Positions 7,472 to 14,282 of a stretch of 29,593 nucleotides of DNA are shown here, piece by piece. Source of the stretch: a virus. The stretch covers positions 1 to 29,593 of the IMG/VR virus record IMGVR_UViG_3300033142_000060; one strand, given 5' to 3'. The notes beneath the pieces are model-generated. The model had not been told where the DNA came from. It was given only the letters and a program-made list of their open reading frames with translations, and searched no databases. Numbering within the stretch: the first letter of the stretch is position 1; each line of letters starts with the position of its first letter. Position numbers and translations under genes: made by a program.

Positions 7472-7690
7472 ATGCATAAAACAGATCCAAATTACAATGA
7501 AACTATGGCATCTAAAAACGCTCACGGCGTGGTAGGTGAAAGCGCTATATGGGACGGACCATTAGATCAAGAAGGTAGAGTACACGGAATGGGCTCTAGC
7601 TCAGGAATAACAGGTATGCAAATATCAAAAGCAGCTGTGCCTTATAAAGGTTTAAATGCTGTTTTGTGTGCTCAAGGAAAACAATATTAA
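7472..7690 (+). CDS. Small hypothetical protein
   Basis: This 72-residue protein has no recognised domain. It is Gly/Ser-rich with the segment ESAIWDGPLDQEGRVHGMG and a hydrophobic, Ala-rich C-terminal part (KAAVPYKGLNAVLCAQG). The ATG follows an A-rich leader (TAAATAAAAAAAATT) with no Shine-Dalgarno sequence. It lies in a tight row of similar small genes and is probably co-expressed with them. Confidence 0.6.
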   Translation: MHKTDPNYNETMASKNAHGVVGESAIWDGPLDQEGRVHGMGSSSGITGMQISKAAVPYKGLNAVLCAQGKQY

Positions 7691-7700
7691 AAAAAAATAA

Positions 7701-8057
7701 ATGGGACTATTTAGAACACAAGACGCTGTAATAAGCAAAGCAATGCCATTGACAGGTGCAATGATTGCAAGTATAGATGTTAGACCAGCTTGGGAATTTC
7801 AAAATCAATCAGGCGTATTAGGTACTAACTTAAATTCATCTGTTATATACTGTGGAGACATGGGTACAGCTGGTGATGCAAAAATAACTGTAATTTTACC
7901 AGGAGTGGTATCAGCAACAGGAGGTGCGCCAGTACCGTCTCAAGCTATAACATTTGAAGGTTTACAATCAGGAACTATACTTCCCGTAGCTGTAGATTAT
8001 GTAACAGCAGTTGCAGGAACAGGTATAACAGTAAGTGACTTTATAGTAGGTAGATAA
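7701..8057 (+). CDS. Putative small virion structural protein
   Basis: This is a 118-residue protein of predicted all-beta character, with alternating Val/Ile/Thr strands and many Gly and Ala (ITVILPGVVSATGGA, SGTILPVAVDYVTAVAGTG). This composition is typical of phage head-decoration or tail-surface proteins. No family was recognised. It ends three bases before the next gene and starts after an A-rich leader. Confidence 0.55.
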   Translation: MGLFRTQDAVISKAMPLTGAMIASIDVRPAWEFQNQSGVLGTNLNSSVIYCGDMGTAGDAKITVILPGVVSATGGAPVPSQAITFEGLQSGTILPVAVDYVTAVAGTGITVSDFIVGR

Positions 8058-8060
8058 GAT

Positions 8061-8297
8061 ATGGATACAAAAAAAGGATACACAGGACAATACTCTGGTA
8101 ACTATCACAGACATACTAGAGTGACTCAACACAACTACAAGGCTACAAGAGCTGATGATATACACCATATGAAATATCTAAAAGAAGATATTGATTATGA
8201 TAATGAACATGGTCACAGTGATATAGATATGACTGCTGATGAAAAACACATTTCAAAATTAGCTGGAGATCTTAAGTATGATGAAAAACATCATTAA
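8061..8297 (+). CDS. His- and Asp-rich small protein
   Basis: This is a 78-residue hydrophilic protein with 12 histidines by count, spread through HRHTRVTQHN, DDIHHMKY, EHGHSDIDM and a C-terminal EKHH. It has no hydrophobic core or signal peptide, so it may be disordered or metal-binding. No family is recognised with confidence. The end MTADEKHISKLAGDLKYDEK looks helical. It starts three bases after the previous stop and probably belongs to the same transcript. Confidence 0.6.
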   Translation: MDTKKGYTGQYSGNYHRHTRVTQHNYKATRADDIHHMKYLKEDIDYDNEHGHSDIDMTADEKHISKLAGDLKYDEKHH

Positions 8298-8330
8298 AAC
8301 AAACAGAGTAAACTGATAAATCACATAAAA

Positions 8331-8366
8331 CAAAAACAAAAACAAAAACAAAAACAAAAACAAAAA
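8331..8366 (+). repeat. Six tandem CAAAAA repeats ahead of a gene
   Basis: Six perfect copies of CAAAAA fill 8331-8366 and end two bases before the ATG at 8369. The array occupies the position where a ribosome-binding region would lie. A-rich leaders favour initiation in Bacteroidota, so the repeat may act as an unstructured translation enhancer, and its copy number could vary. That function is inferred. Confidence 0.9.
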
Positions 8367-8368
8367 TT

Positions 8369-8833
8369 ATGGCAAAATTTGTAAAATTTAAAATCGTAAA
8401 CAACAACGCTACTTTAGCAGCTGGGGGAGATTACTCTAGAGATGTATTAGTAAACGTTGATGACATTGAAAACGTAGGAGATGTTGTAGCAGCAGGAAAC
8501 TACAGTGTAGTAGTAACATTAAAAGGAATTGTTGGACTAGGAGTTGGTCATGCTGACGGAGCTACTGTACCAGCAGATACTATTGGTGGTAGAATACTTA
8601 CTCTTCAAGTTTCAAAAAGCCCTATTGGAGCTGCTACTCCAGCTAACGCTGATGAGCCAGTTGCAATCACTGTACCTGCTAACATGCCTTCTCAATCTAT
8701 TATAAAAGCTTTAACAGCTAACCCTGGTGGTGTAGCTGCTTCTTGCCAGTTAGGTAAAGACGGAGCTGGATTACCATCTAGCAATCAAATGTACTGGTCA
8801 AGCGCTGTATTTAGTTCTGATTCAACTCTATAG
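8369..8833 (+). CDS. Putative capsid decoration or surface protein
   Basis: This is a 154-residue protein rich in Ala, Val and Gly with alternating hydrophobic strands (NYSVVVTLKGIVGLGVG, RILTLQVSKSP, EPVAITVPANMPSQ). It looks like a beta-sandwich virion surface protein. Codon choice is uniform (GCT, GGA, GTA), as in the major capsid gene, and a long A-rich repeat precedes the start, both hinting at high expression. No named family was recognised, so the assignment rests on composition and context. Confidence 0.55.
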   Translation: MAKFVKFKIVNNNATLAAGGDYSRDVLVNVDDIENVGDVVAAGNYSVVVTLKGIVGLGVGHADGATVPADTIGGRILTLQVSKSPIGAATPANADEPVAITVPANMPSQSIIKALTANPGGVAASCQLGKDGAGLPSSNQMYWSSAVFSSDSTL

Positions 8834-8836
8834 TAG

Positions 8837-8992
8837 ATGAAATCTAGAGGACTTGGCGACAGCATTGCTAAATTCACACAGAAAACAGGTGTTAAGACTA
8901 TCGTAGACAGAGTGTCTGATGGTCTTAACATTAACTGTGGTTGTAATAATAGACAAGAATGGTTTAACGAAAAGTTTCCTTACAGAAGATAA
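8837..8992 (+). CDS. 51-residue conserved phage small protein with GCxC-type Cys pair
   Basis: This short gene runs from ATG 8837 to TAA 8990-8992, three bases after the previous stop and one base before the next ATG. The protein opens MKSRGLGDSIAKFTQKTGVK, continues with TIVDRV, and ends in CGCNNRQEWFNEKFPYRR. I recall the pattern GLGD-IAKFT-TGIK-VV followed by CGC--RQE-LN--FPY as a recurring small protein of marine and crAss-like phages, which supports a real gene. The two cysteines and the basic surface suggest a small nucleic-acid or metal-binding protein, but the role is unknown. Confidence 0.75.
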   Translation: MKSRGLGDSIAKFTQKTGVKTIVDRVSDGLNINCGCNNRQEWFNEKFPYRR

Positions 8993-8993
8993 C

Positions 8994-9359
8994 ATGGCAT
9001 TTAAAATTAATTCTCCGTTTGATTTAAGCAAGATGAGTACATCTGTGTTCGAAAGAGATATGGGAGAGGATCCTGTATTTGCTAGAACACCTAAAAACGG
9101 GGTTATCATTATAAACGAAGACTTAAAAGATCCAGTAGAATTAGAGAAAACATTAGCTCATGAACTAGTTCACGTTAATCAATATAAAGATGAATTAAAA
9201 AATCCAGGTACTGGATTAGATTATGAGGTTGATTCTAAAGGAGCTGGTAAAGTAATGTTTAAAGGAAAAGAGTACGACTATTCAGTAATGCAAGCCGGTA
9301 AAGGTCCTTGGGAAAAAGACGCATACGCCGCAGAAAGAAAATTAAAGCAAACAAATTAA
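8994..9359 (+). CDS. Small zincin-like metallopeptidase
   Basis: This is a 121-residue protein with the zinc-peptidase motif AHELVH (HExxH at 56-60) and a downstream PWEKDAY at 105-111, whose Glu could be the third zinc ligand, as in gluzincin-type domains. The ATG at 8994 was chosen over an upstream in-frame start because it sits directly after the stop of the 51-residue gene. There is no signal peptide. Related mini-zincins occur in phage structural and lysis regions. Possible jobs are virion protein processing or cell-envelope attack, and neither can be chosen from sequence. Confidence 0.7.
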   Translation: MAFKINSPFDLSKMSTSVFERDMGEDPVFARTPKNGVIIINEDLKDPVELEKTLAHELVHVNQYKDELKNPGTGLDYEVDSKGAGKVMFKGKEYDYSVMQAGKGPWEKDAYAAERKLKQTN

Positions 9360-9369
9360 AAAAACAACA

Positions 9370-10137
9370 ATGGCAAAAATGAAAACAAATCAAGATGGCG
9401 GAAGTTATTCTGCTAAAAAATCAAGCGCTCCAGCAAAGGAGTTAGCGGCAAACCAAAAAGGAGCTGCTAAGAAAAAACCAGACGCAAACGGAAATGGTGT
9501 GCCTGATTATGCTGAAGATGGTAAAGGAGCTTCAAGAATGGGTTACAACCAATCTTTTAATGGTTCAGCAAGAAAAAATTGCTACCAAAAAGGAGCTGCT
9601 AAAGTTCAAGATATTATGACTAATGGAGGTGCTGCTAAATACATGAAGCATGGACCAGCCGATAAAGGACATGGAGATGACGACAGAGTGCATACTCATA
9701 AGACTAGTGGATCTTACGGTTTAAACCCAAACACAGGAGGAATGGGTAGAGGATCTTTAGTAGGTAAAAAAGCAAGTAATAATTTAACTATTACTCACGA
9801 TCCTCAACACAAGGACTTATCAATGGCCGGTAGACTTGCTAATTCAATGCTTTTTGATAGCACTGGATCTGATGATACTTATCCTGGTGATTACTTAAAT
9901 CGCGTTAGAAGAACTGGAGGTTCAGCTGGATCTGTTAATAGATATGGAGAAACTAAGATTGGAGCTAACTTTTTTCCACCAGAAAATAAAATTAAAACAC
10001 CAACTGTTAAGACTGGATACGTAAGTGATTCAAGAACAAATAAACCAGTAGGTGATGGAGATACTGTTTTTAATGATGCAAATCAAGATGGTACTATGTT
10101 AGGTAGAGGTTTATCTTACTTAAGAAGTAAATTTTAA
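9370..10137 (+). CDS. Lys/Gly/Asn-rich hypothetical protein with Ca-binding-like loop
   Basis: This is a 255-residue protein that looks largely disordered. The N-terminus is Lys/Ala-rich (SAKKSSAPAKELAANQKGAA), then a loop DANGNGVPDYAED at about 38-50 has the Asp/Asn spacing of calcium-binding EF-hand or thrombospondin-type loops; NDANQDGT near residue 236 repeats the idea. A His/Asp stretch (KHGPADKGHGDDDRVHTHK) follows. No enzyme motif is seen. Its place before the holin-like gene and among small virion-type genes suggests a virion or internal head protein. Confidence 0.55.
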   Translation: MAKMKTNQDGGSYSAKKSSAPAKELAANQKGAAKKKPDANGNGVPDYAEDGKGASRMGYNQSFNGSARKNCYQKGAAKVQDIMTNGGAAKYMKHGPADKGHGDDDRVHTHKTSGSYGLNPNTGGMGRGSLVGKKASNNLTITHDPQHKDLSMAGRLANSMLFDSTGSDDTYPGDYLNRVRRTGGSAGSVNRYGETKIGANFFPPENKIKTPTVKTGYVSDSRTNKPVGDGDTVFNDANQDGTMLGRGLSYLRSKF

Positions 10138-10539
10138 TTGAAAAAAATAATTCAATGGCTTACGGGTGGCGTCATCAAAGAAGTTGGTGACGTCATTGAT
10201 AAGCTTACAACCACGAAAGAGGAAAAGCTGCTAATTAAAAAGCAAATCCAAGAAATTATGGATAAGGCTAATGCTGAAGCAGAGAGTCAAATAACAAGGC
10301 GTTGGGAAAGCGATATGAAATCAGATTCATGGCTTTCTAAAAACACACGACCTATGGCTTTAATATTTTTATCTATTATGGCTATAGCTTTTATATGGGT
10401 TGATAGTCATCATGAAATATCTTTTACCGTAGAGCAAGAGTGGATTGGATTATTAAAACAGTTACTTACAACTGTTTATATAGCTTACTTTGGATCACGA
10501 GGTGTGGAAAAATTCAAATCTATAAGTAATAATAAATAG
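10138..10539 (+). CDS. Holin-like membrane protein (GTA-holin 3TM-like)
   Basis: This 133-residue protein starts at TTG directly after the preceding TAA, with no gap. It has an amphipathic N-terminal region (IIQWLTGGVIKEVGDVIDKL), a charged helix, the segment SDSWLSKNTRPMALIFL and two hydrophobic helices (about residues 72-89 and 103-119). The W-x-x-D-SDSWLSKN-RP pattern matches the holin family annotated for gene-transfer-agent release (3TM type), which would permeabilise the host inner membrane. No endolysin is visible next to it. TTG as start is supported by the continuous membrane-protein sequence that follows. Confidence 0.65.
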   Translation: MKKIIQWLTGGVIKEVGDVIDKLTTTKEEKLLIKKQIQEIMDKANAEAESQITRRWESDMKSDSWLSKNTRPMALIFLSIMAIAFIWVDSHHEISFTVEQEWIGLLKQLLTTVYIAYFGSRGVEKFKSISNNK

Positions 10540-10565
10540 TAAGAGTATTAATTAAATAAAATAAA

Positions 10566-10760
10566 ATGAAATATTTAAAACTAGTAATGTACACGTTATT
10601 AGTGCCTGGATATTATTTTTTAGCTTACATGCTAAATCAAAATCCAGTTACACAAAAATATTCGTGGGACATGACATTGACACTTCTTCCATGCTTTTTT
10701 TTAGCCGTATGGATTTTGGGTGGAATTAGATTATTAAGAAAAACAATTAAATTAAATTAA
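10566..10760 (+). CDS. Small two-helix membrane protein
   Basis: This is a 64-residue protein with two hydrophobic segments (about 6-24, LVMYTLLVPGYYFLAYML; and 38-57, LTLLPCFFLAVWILGGIRLL) separated by a polar loop, and a basic C-terminus. It lies 26 bases after the holin-like gene and could be an accessory holin, antiholin or spanin-like partner. No motif decides between these. Confidence 0.55.
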   Translation: MKYLKLVMYTLLVPGYYFLAYMLNQNPVTQKYSWDMTLTLLPCFFLAVWILGGIRLLRKTIKLN

Positions 10761-10763
10761 ATT

Positions 10764-11027
10764 ATGAGTAAAGTAAAAGAAATGAAAGTAAACAAGATTA
10801 CAGAAGAGCAATTAAAAACTGTAACTGAGCAACAGACTAAGATGAATGATCTGTTAAGACATATAGGTTTGTTAGACGTGCAAAAATTAAACACACACGC
10901 TGCTATTAAAGAAATAACTGCTGAAATAGATAAAACAAAAAAAGAATTAGAAGATCAATATGGTCAAGTCAATATAGACTTAAAAGATGGTTCTTATACA
11001 GACATTGAGCAGAAAGATGACAAATAA
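10764..11027 (+). CDS. Coiled-coil small protein
   Basis: This is an 87-residue, highly charged protein with heptad-like helices through most of its length (EEQLKTVTEQQTKMNDLLRH and IKEITAEIDKTKKELEDQ). It ends in an acidic tail, DLKDGSYTDIEQKDDK. It begins three bases after the membrane protein and overlaps the next gene by 11 bases. The function is unknown. A structural or assembly adaptor is plausible from the coiled coil only. Confidence 0.6.
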   Translation: MSKVKEMKVNKITEEQLKTVTEQQTKMNDLLRHIGLLDVQKLNTHAAIKEITAEIDKTKKELEDQYGQVNIDLKDGSYTDIEQKDDK

Positions 11028-11244
11028 TATTAGAAAGATTAGTATTGGGTCTGACTACAAAAATGATGCTATGCATTACTCTGTAGGTCAACAAGTTTAT
11101 GGTGGCCATGAAATATCACATATACTTTTTGAAGACTCAGATAATTCTTATAATATACATATAAAGAAAAACAACGAGGTATTGCCATGGAAAAAGTTTA
11201 ACTCTAACATGGCTATATCCGTTGAGTACGATTTAGAATACTAA
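11017..11244 (+). CDS. Small hypothetical protein
   Basis: The protein is 75 residues from ATG 11017. An upstream in-frame ATG at 10987 would lie deep inside the previous gene, so the shorter form is preferred. It contains alternating strands (HEISHILFEDSDNSYNIHIK) and ends in EVLPWKKFNSNMAISVEYDL. No family was recognised. Its stop overlaps the next ATG as TAATG, suggesting coupled translation with the GroES-like gene. Confidence 0.6.
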   Translation: MTNNIRKISIGSDYKNDAMHYSVGQQVYGGHEISHILFEDSDNSYNIHIKKNNEVLPWKKFNSNMAISVEYDLEY

Positions 11245-11849
11245 TGAAAAGCTTATACGACTTTATAGTTAGACCGGTTGGAAACGAATACGATAACGAA
11301 ATAGAAATAGGTAATAAAAAAATAATACTTAATACTAAAATAGAAAGTTTTAAATTCGTTAACAACATAGCCGAGGTTGTAGAAATTCCTAAAGCATTTA
11401 AAACACCTATAAATAAAGGTGACTTCATAGTTATACATCACAATGTTTTTCGCACGTTCTACGACATGAAAGGTGTTAAGAAAAAAAGTAGATCATCATT
11501 TGTTGATGGTTTATATTTTTGTGCACTAGATCAAGTGTATCTTTATAAGAAAAAAGACAAATGGAAATCTATAAACAATAGATGTTTTATAAAACCACTA
11601 GTTAATAAAGATGGTTTAGAAGTGAGTAAAGAGCAAAAACTTATTGGTATACTTAAAATAGGTAATAGCTCCTTAGAAGCTCTAGGAATAAGCGAGGGTG
11701 ACACTGTAGGCTACACGCCTTATGGTGAATATGACTTCATTGTAGATAAAGAGCGGTTGTATTGTATGAAATCAAATGATATTGTAATTAAGTATGGAGA
11801 TCAACAAAACCAAAAGGAATATAATCCAAGCTGGGCAAGTAGCAGTTGA
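11244..11849 (+). CDS. Putative tandem GroES-fold protein
   Basis: This is a 201-residue protein that appears to hold two GroES-like beta barrels. The first half reads DFIVRP, then NIAEVVEIP and NKGDFIVIHHNVFRTFYD, matching the strand, strand, GDxVxxxxYxG order of GroES. The second half reads CFIKPL, LIGILKIG, SEGDTVGYTPYGEYDFIV and ERLYCMKSNDIVIKYG, the last resembling the GroES C-terminal strand (EEYLILxExDILAVI). No clear mobile-loop GGIVL is visible, so it may not act as a chaperonin lid. I recall relatives in marine phages, often beside packaging genes and sometimes called co-chaperonin-like. It starts in the previous stop (TAATG), and the next gene begins inside its 3' end. The fold is inferred. 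Confidence 0.55.
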   Translation: MKSLYDFIVRPVGNEYDNEIEIGNKKIILNTKIESFKFVNNIAEVVEIPKAFKTPINKGDFIVIHHNVFRTFYDMKGVKKKSRSSFVDGLYFCALDQVYLYKKKDKWKSINNRCFIKPLVNKDGLEVSKEQKLIGILKIGNSSLEALGISEGDTVGYTPYGEYDFIVDKERLYCMKSNDIVIKYGDQQNQKEYNPSWASSS

Positions 11850-12069
11850 GGAGTTAATAAAAGTAGCTAAAGAGGCTATTGTTGATTCTGATGATGATAT
11901 ATCAGCAGATAGACTAAAAAACGCAGCGGCTACAAAAAAGTTAGCTATATTTGATGCTTTTGAAATATTAAATAGAATACAGGAAGAAGAGGACTTGTTA
12001 AATGAAAAACCTAAAAAAGTTAAAGAAGAAACAGCTTTTAAAGGTTTTGCTGAAGGTAGATCTAGATAA
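11794..12069 (+). CDS. Candidate small terminase subunit
   Basis: This is a 91-residue, mostly helical, charged protein (TKRNIIQAGQVAVEELIKVA, SADRLKNAAATKKLAIFDAF, EILNRIQEEEDLL). It lies immediately before the large terminase gene, overlapping it by one base (TAATG), the usual place of a small terminase. It overlaps the preceding gene by 56 bases in another frame. No helix-turn-helix is certain. The size is below that of typical small terminases, so this is a positional call; a portal- or packaging-associated protein is the alternative. Confidence 0.5.
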   Translation: MEINKTKRNIIQAGQVAVEELIKVAKEAIVDSDDDISADRLKNAAATKKLAIFDAFEILNRIQEEEDLLNEKPKKVKEETAFKGFAEGRSR

Positions 12070-14282
12070 TGTACGAGCAAACTCTATATAAAGTATTAAA
12101 AAACTATGTTGATTCTAAAACTTTAAATCACAAGAACAAACATAAGAAATGGGAATATGGCTACAATGAGGAATATGACATAGTAGTAATAAGTAAGACA
12201 GGTCAAATAGGAGAGGTATATGAAATACAGAATCTTAAAATAGCTCTGCCAAAAGAAAATGAAGTCGTAAAGTTTGAAAACAATAAGTGGAATTATTCTG
12301 AATATCCTAAGCAATTAAAAAAAATTAAATCTGTATTCGACTGGGAAGAATATCCATTAGATTTTAAAGAAAAATGGTATGACTATATTGACAAAGAATT
12401 TACTAGACGTGAAGAAGGTTTTTGGTTTGTTAACAAAGACATTCCTACTTATATCACTGGTACTCATTACATGTACTTGCAGTGGTCCAAGATTGATGTT
12501 GGGAAACCAGACTTTAGGGAATCAAATAGATTATTCTACATCTTTTGGGAGGCTTGCAAAGCAGACCCAAGATCATATGGAATGTGCTATCTTAAAAACC
12601 GTAGATCAGGATTCTCATTTATGTCCTCAGCTGAATCGGTCAACCTTGCTACAATATCCACGGATTCACGGTTCGGCATATTGTCCAAATCTGGTCCCGA
12701 TGCTAAAAAGATGTTCACAGATAAAGTTGTACCAATTTCCGTTAACTACCCTTTCTTTTTTAAACCGATCCAAGATGGTATGGACAGGCCAAAAACCGAG
12801 CTTGCTTACAGAGTTCCTGCTTCTAAATTCACCCGTAGAAAGCTTGACGCCAATACGAAAGTACAAGAAATTACCGGTCTTGACACCACTATCGACTGGA
12901 AGAACACAGGGGATAACTCCTATGATGGAGAGAAACTCAAGCTCCTCGTTCATGATGAATCAGGTAAATGGGAAAGACCAAACAACATCCTCAATAACTG
13001 GAGGGTTACGAAAACAACATTAAGATTAGGTAGTAAGGTCATAGGTAAGTGCATGATGGGAAGTACATCAAACGCTTTAGATAAAGGAGGAGATAATTTT
13101 AAAAACCTATATAACGCTTCAGATGTTACAAAAAGAAACGCCAATGGGCAAACTAGCTCGGGACTATATTCTTTGTTCATACCTATGGAATGGAATTACG
13201 AAGGATACATTGATTCTTATGGCATACCTGTCTTCGACACGCCTAAAAAAGCTGTAAAAGATCCGCATGGATCTGATATAAAAATAGGTGTAATTGAATA
13301 CTGGCAAAATGAAGTAAATGGTTTAAAAGAAGATCAAGATGGTTTAAACGAATTTTACCGTCAGTTTCCAAGAACGGAAGAACACGCGTTTAGAGATGAG
13401 GCTAAATCATCTTTATTTAATCTTACTAAAATATACCAACAAGTAGATTGGAATGCTGATTTAAAAAACAGCGGAATAATAACACAAGGCAATTTCCAAT
13501 GGGTTAATGGTGTTAAAGATACTAAAGTTGTCTTCATGCCTAGCAAGCAGGGTAGATTTTTTGTATCCTGGATACCATCTGTTGAAATGCAGAATAGTGT
13601 TATAAAGAAAAATGGACTTAAATGGCCTGGTAATGATTACATGGGGGCTTTTGGCTGTGATAGTTACGATATATCTGGAACTGTAGATAGAAGAGGATCT
13701 AATGGGGCTTTACATGGTTTAACTAAGTTTAACATGGATAACGTTCCATCAAATCATTTTTTCCTAGAATATATATCTAGACCTCAAACAGCTGAAATAT
13801 TTTTTGAAGATGTATTAATGGCTTGTGTTTTTTATGGCATGCCAATACTTGCTGAAAACAATAAACCTAGACTATTGTACTATTTTAAACGTAGAGGCTA
13901 TAGAGGTTATTCTATAAACAGACCAGATAAAAAATACAGTAAACTATCAACTACAGAAAGAGAGATAGGTGGAATACCAAACTCTAGTGAAGACATAAAG
14001 CAAGCTCATGCTGCAGCTATAGAGTCTTACATAGAACATCATGTTGGTTTAAAAGATGATGGTAACTATGGCGATGTTTATTTTCAAAGAACTCTTGAGG
14101 ATTGGGCTAAATTTAATATAAACAATAGAACATCACATGATGCATCTATAAGTTCAGGCTTAGCTATTATGGCCTGTAATAAAAATAAGTATAAACCAAA
14201 CCCAACATTCAAAAGACCTTCTTACAATTTAGGTTTTAAAAGATATAATAATAAAGGTACATTGTCAAAAATAATTGAATAA
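12069..14282 (+). CDS. terL: Large terminase subunit (DNA packaging ATPase-nuclease)
   Basis: This is a 737-residue motor that drives DNA into the procapsid and cuts concatemers. An atypical Walker A lies at KNRRSGFSF (176-184) and Walker B with its catalytic pair at LLVHDE (Asp296, Glu297). The QFPRTEEHAFRDE segment (432-444) is typical of the ATPase-nuclease linker. The C-terminal RNase H-like nuclease carries acidic residues in GCDSYD (Asp531, Asp534) and near the end in SHDAS (Asp691). Length and motif order are normal. Bases about 12480-13015, covering the ATPase core, have higher G+C and different codon choices than the rest, suggesting replacement by recombination. The portal gene begins directly after the stop. 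Confidence 0.95.
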   Translation: MYEQTLYKVLKNYVDSKTLNHKNKHKKWEYGYNEEYDIVVISKTGQIGEVYEIQNLKIALPKENEVVKFENNKWNYSEYPKQLKKIKSVFDWEEYPLDFKEKWYDYIDKEFTRREEGFWFVNKDIPTYITGTHYMYLQWSKIDVGKPDFRESNRLFYIFWEACKADPRSYGMCYLKNRRSGFSFMSSAESVNLATISTDSRFGILSKSGPDAKKMFTDKVVPISVNYPFFFKPIQDGMDRPKTELAYRVPASKFTRRKLDANTKVQEITGLDTTIDWKNTGDNSYDGEKLKLLVHDESGKWERPNNILNNWRVTKTTLRLGSKVIGKCMMGSTSNALDKGGDNFKNLYNASDVTKRNANGQTSSGLYSLFIPMEWNYEGYIDSYGIPVFDTPKKAVKDPHGSDIKIGVIEYWQNEVNGLKEDQDGLNEFYRQFPRTEEHAFRDEAKSSLFNLTKIYQQVDWNADLKNSGIITQGNFQWVNGVKDTKVVFMPSKQGRFFVSWIPSVEMQNSVIKKNGLKWPGNDYMGAFGCDSYDISGTVDRRGSNGALHGLTKFNMDNVPSNHFFLEYISRPQTAEIFFEDVLMACVFYGMPILAENNKPRLLYYFKRRGYRGYSINRPDKKYSKLSTTEREIGGIPNSSEDIKQAHAAAIESYIEHHVGLKDDGNYGDVYFQRTLEDWAKFNINNRTSHDASISSGLAIMACNKNKYKPNPTFKRPSYNLGFKRYNNKGTLSKIIE

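Noticed and set aside
8919-8993. An earlier start for the zincin, extending it by 25 residues
   Set aside because: This part overlaps the 51-residue gene in another frame, and the ATG at 8994 sits right after that gene's stop.
10987-11016. An earlier start for the 75-residue protein
   Set aside because: It would deepen the overlap with the coiled-coil gene; the ATG at 11017 gives a short overlap like others in this genome.
12379-13023. A 214-residue open frame on the + strand inside TerL
   Set aside because: It lies wholly within the TerL gene in another frame, has fibre-less, motif-free sequence, and is explained by the G+C-rich patch having fewer chance stops.
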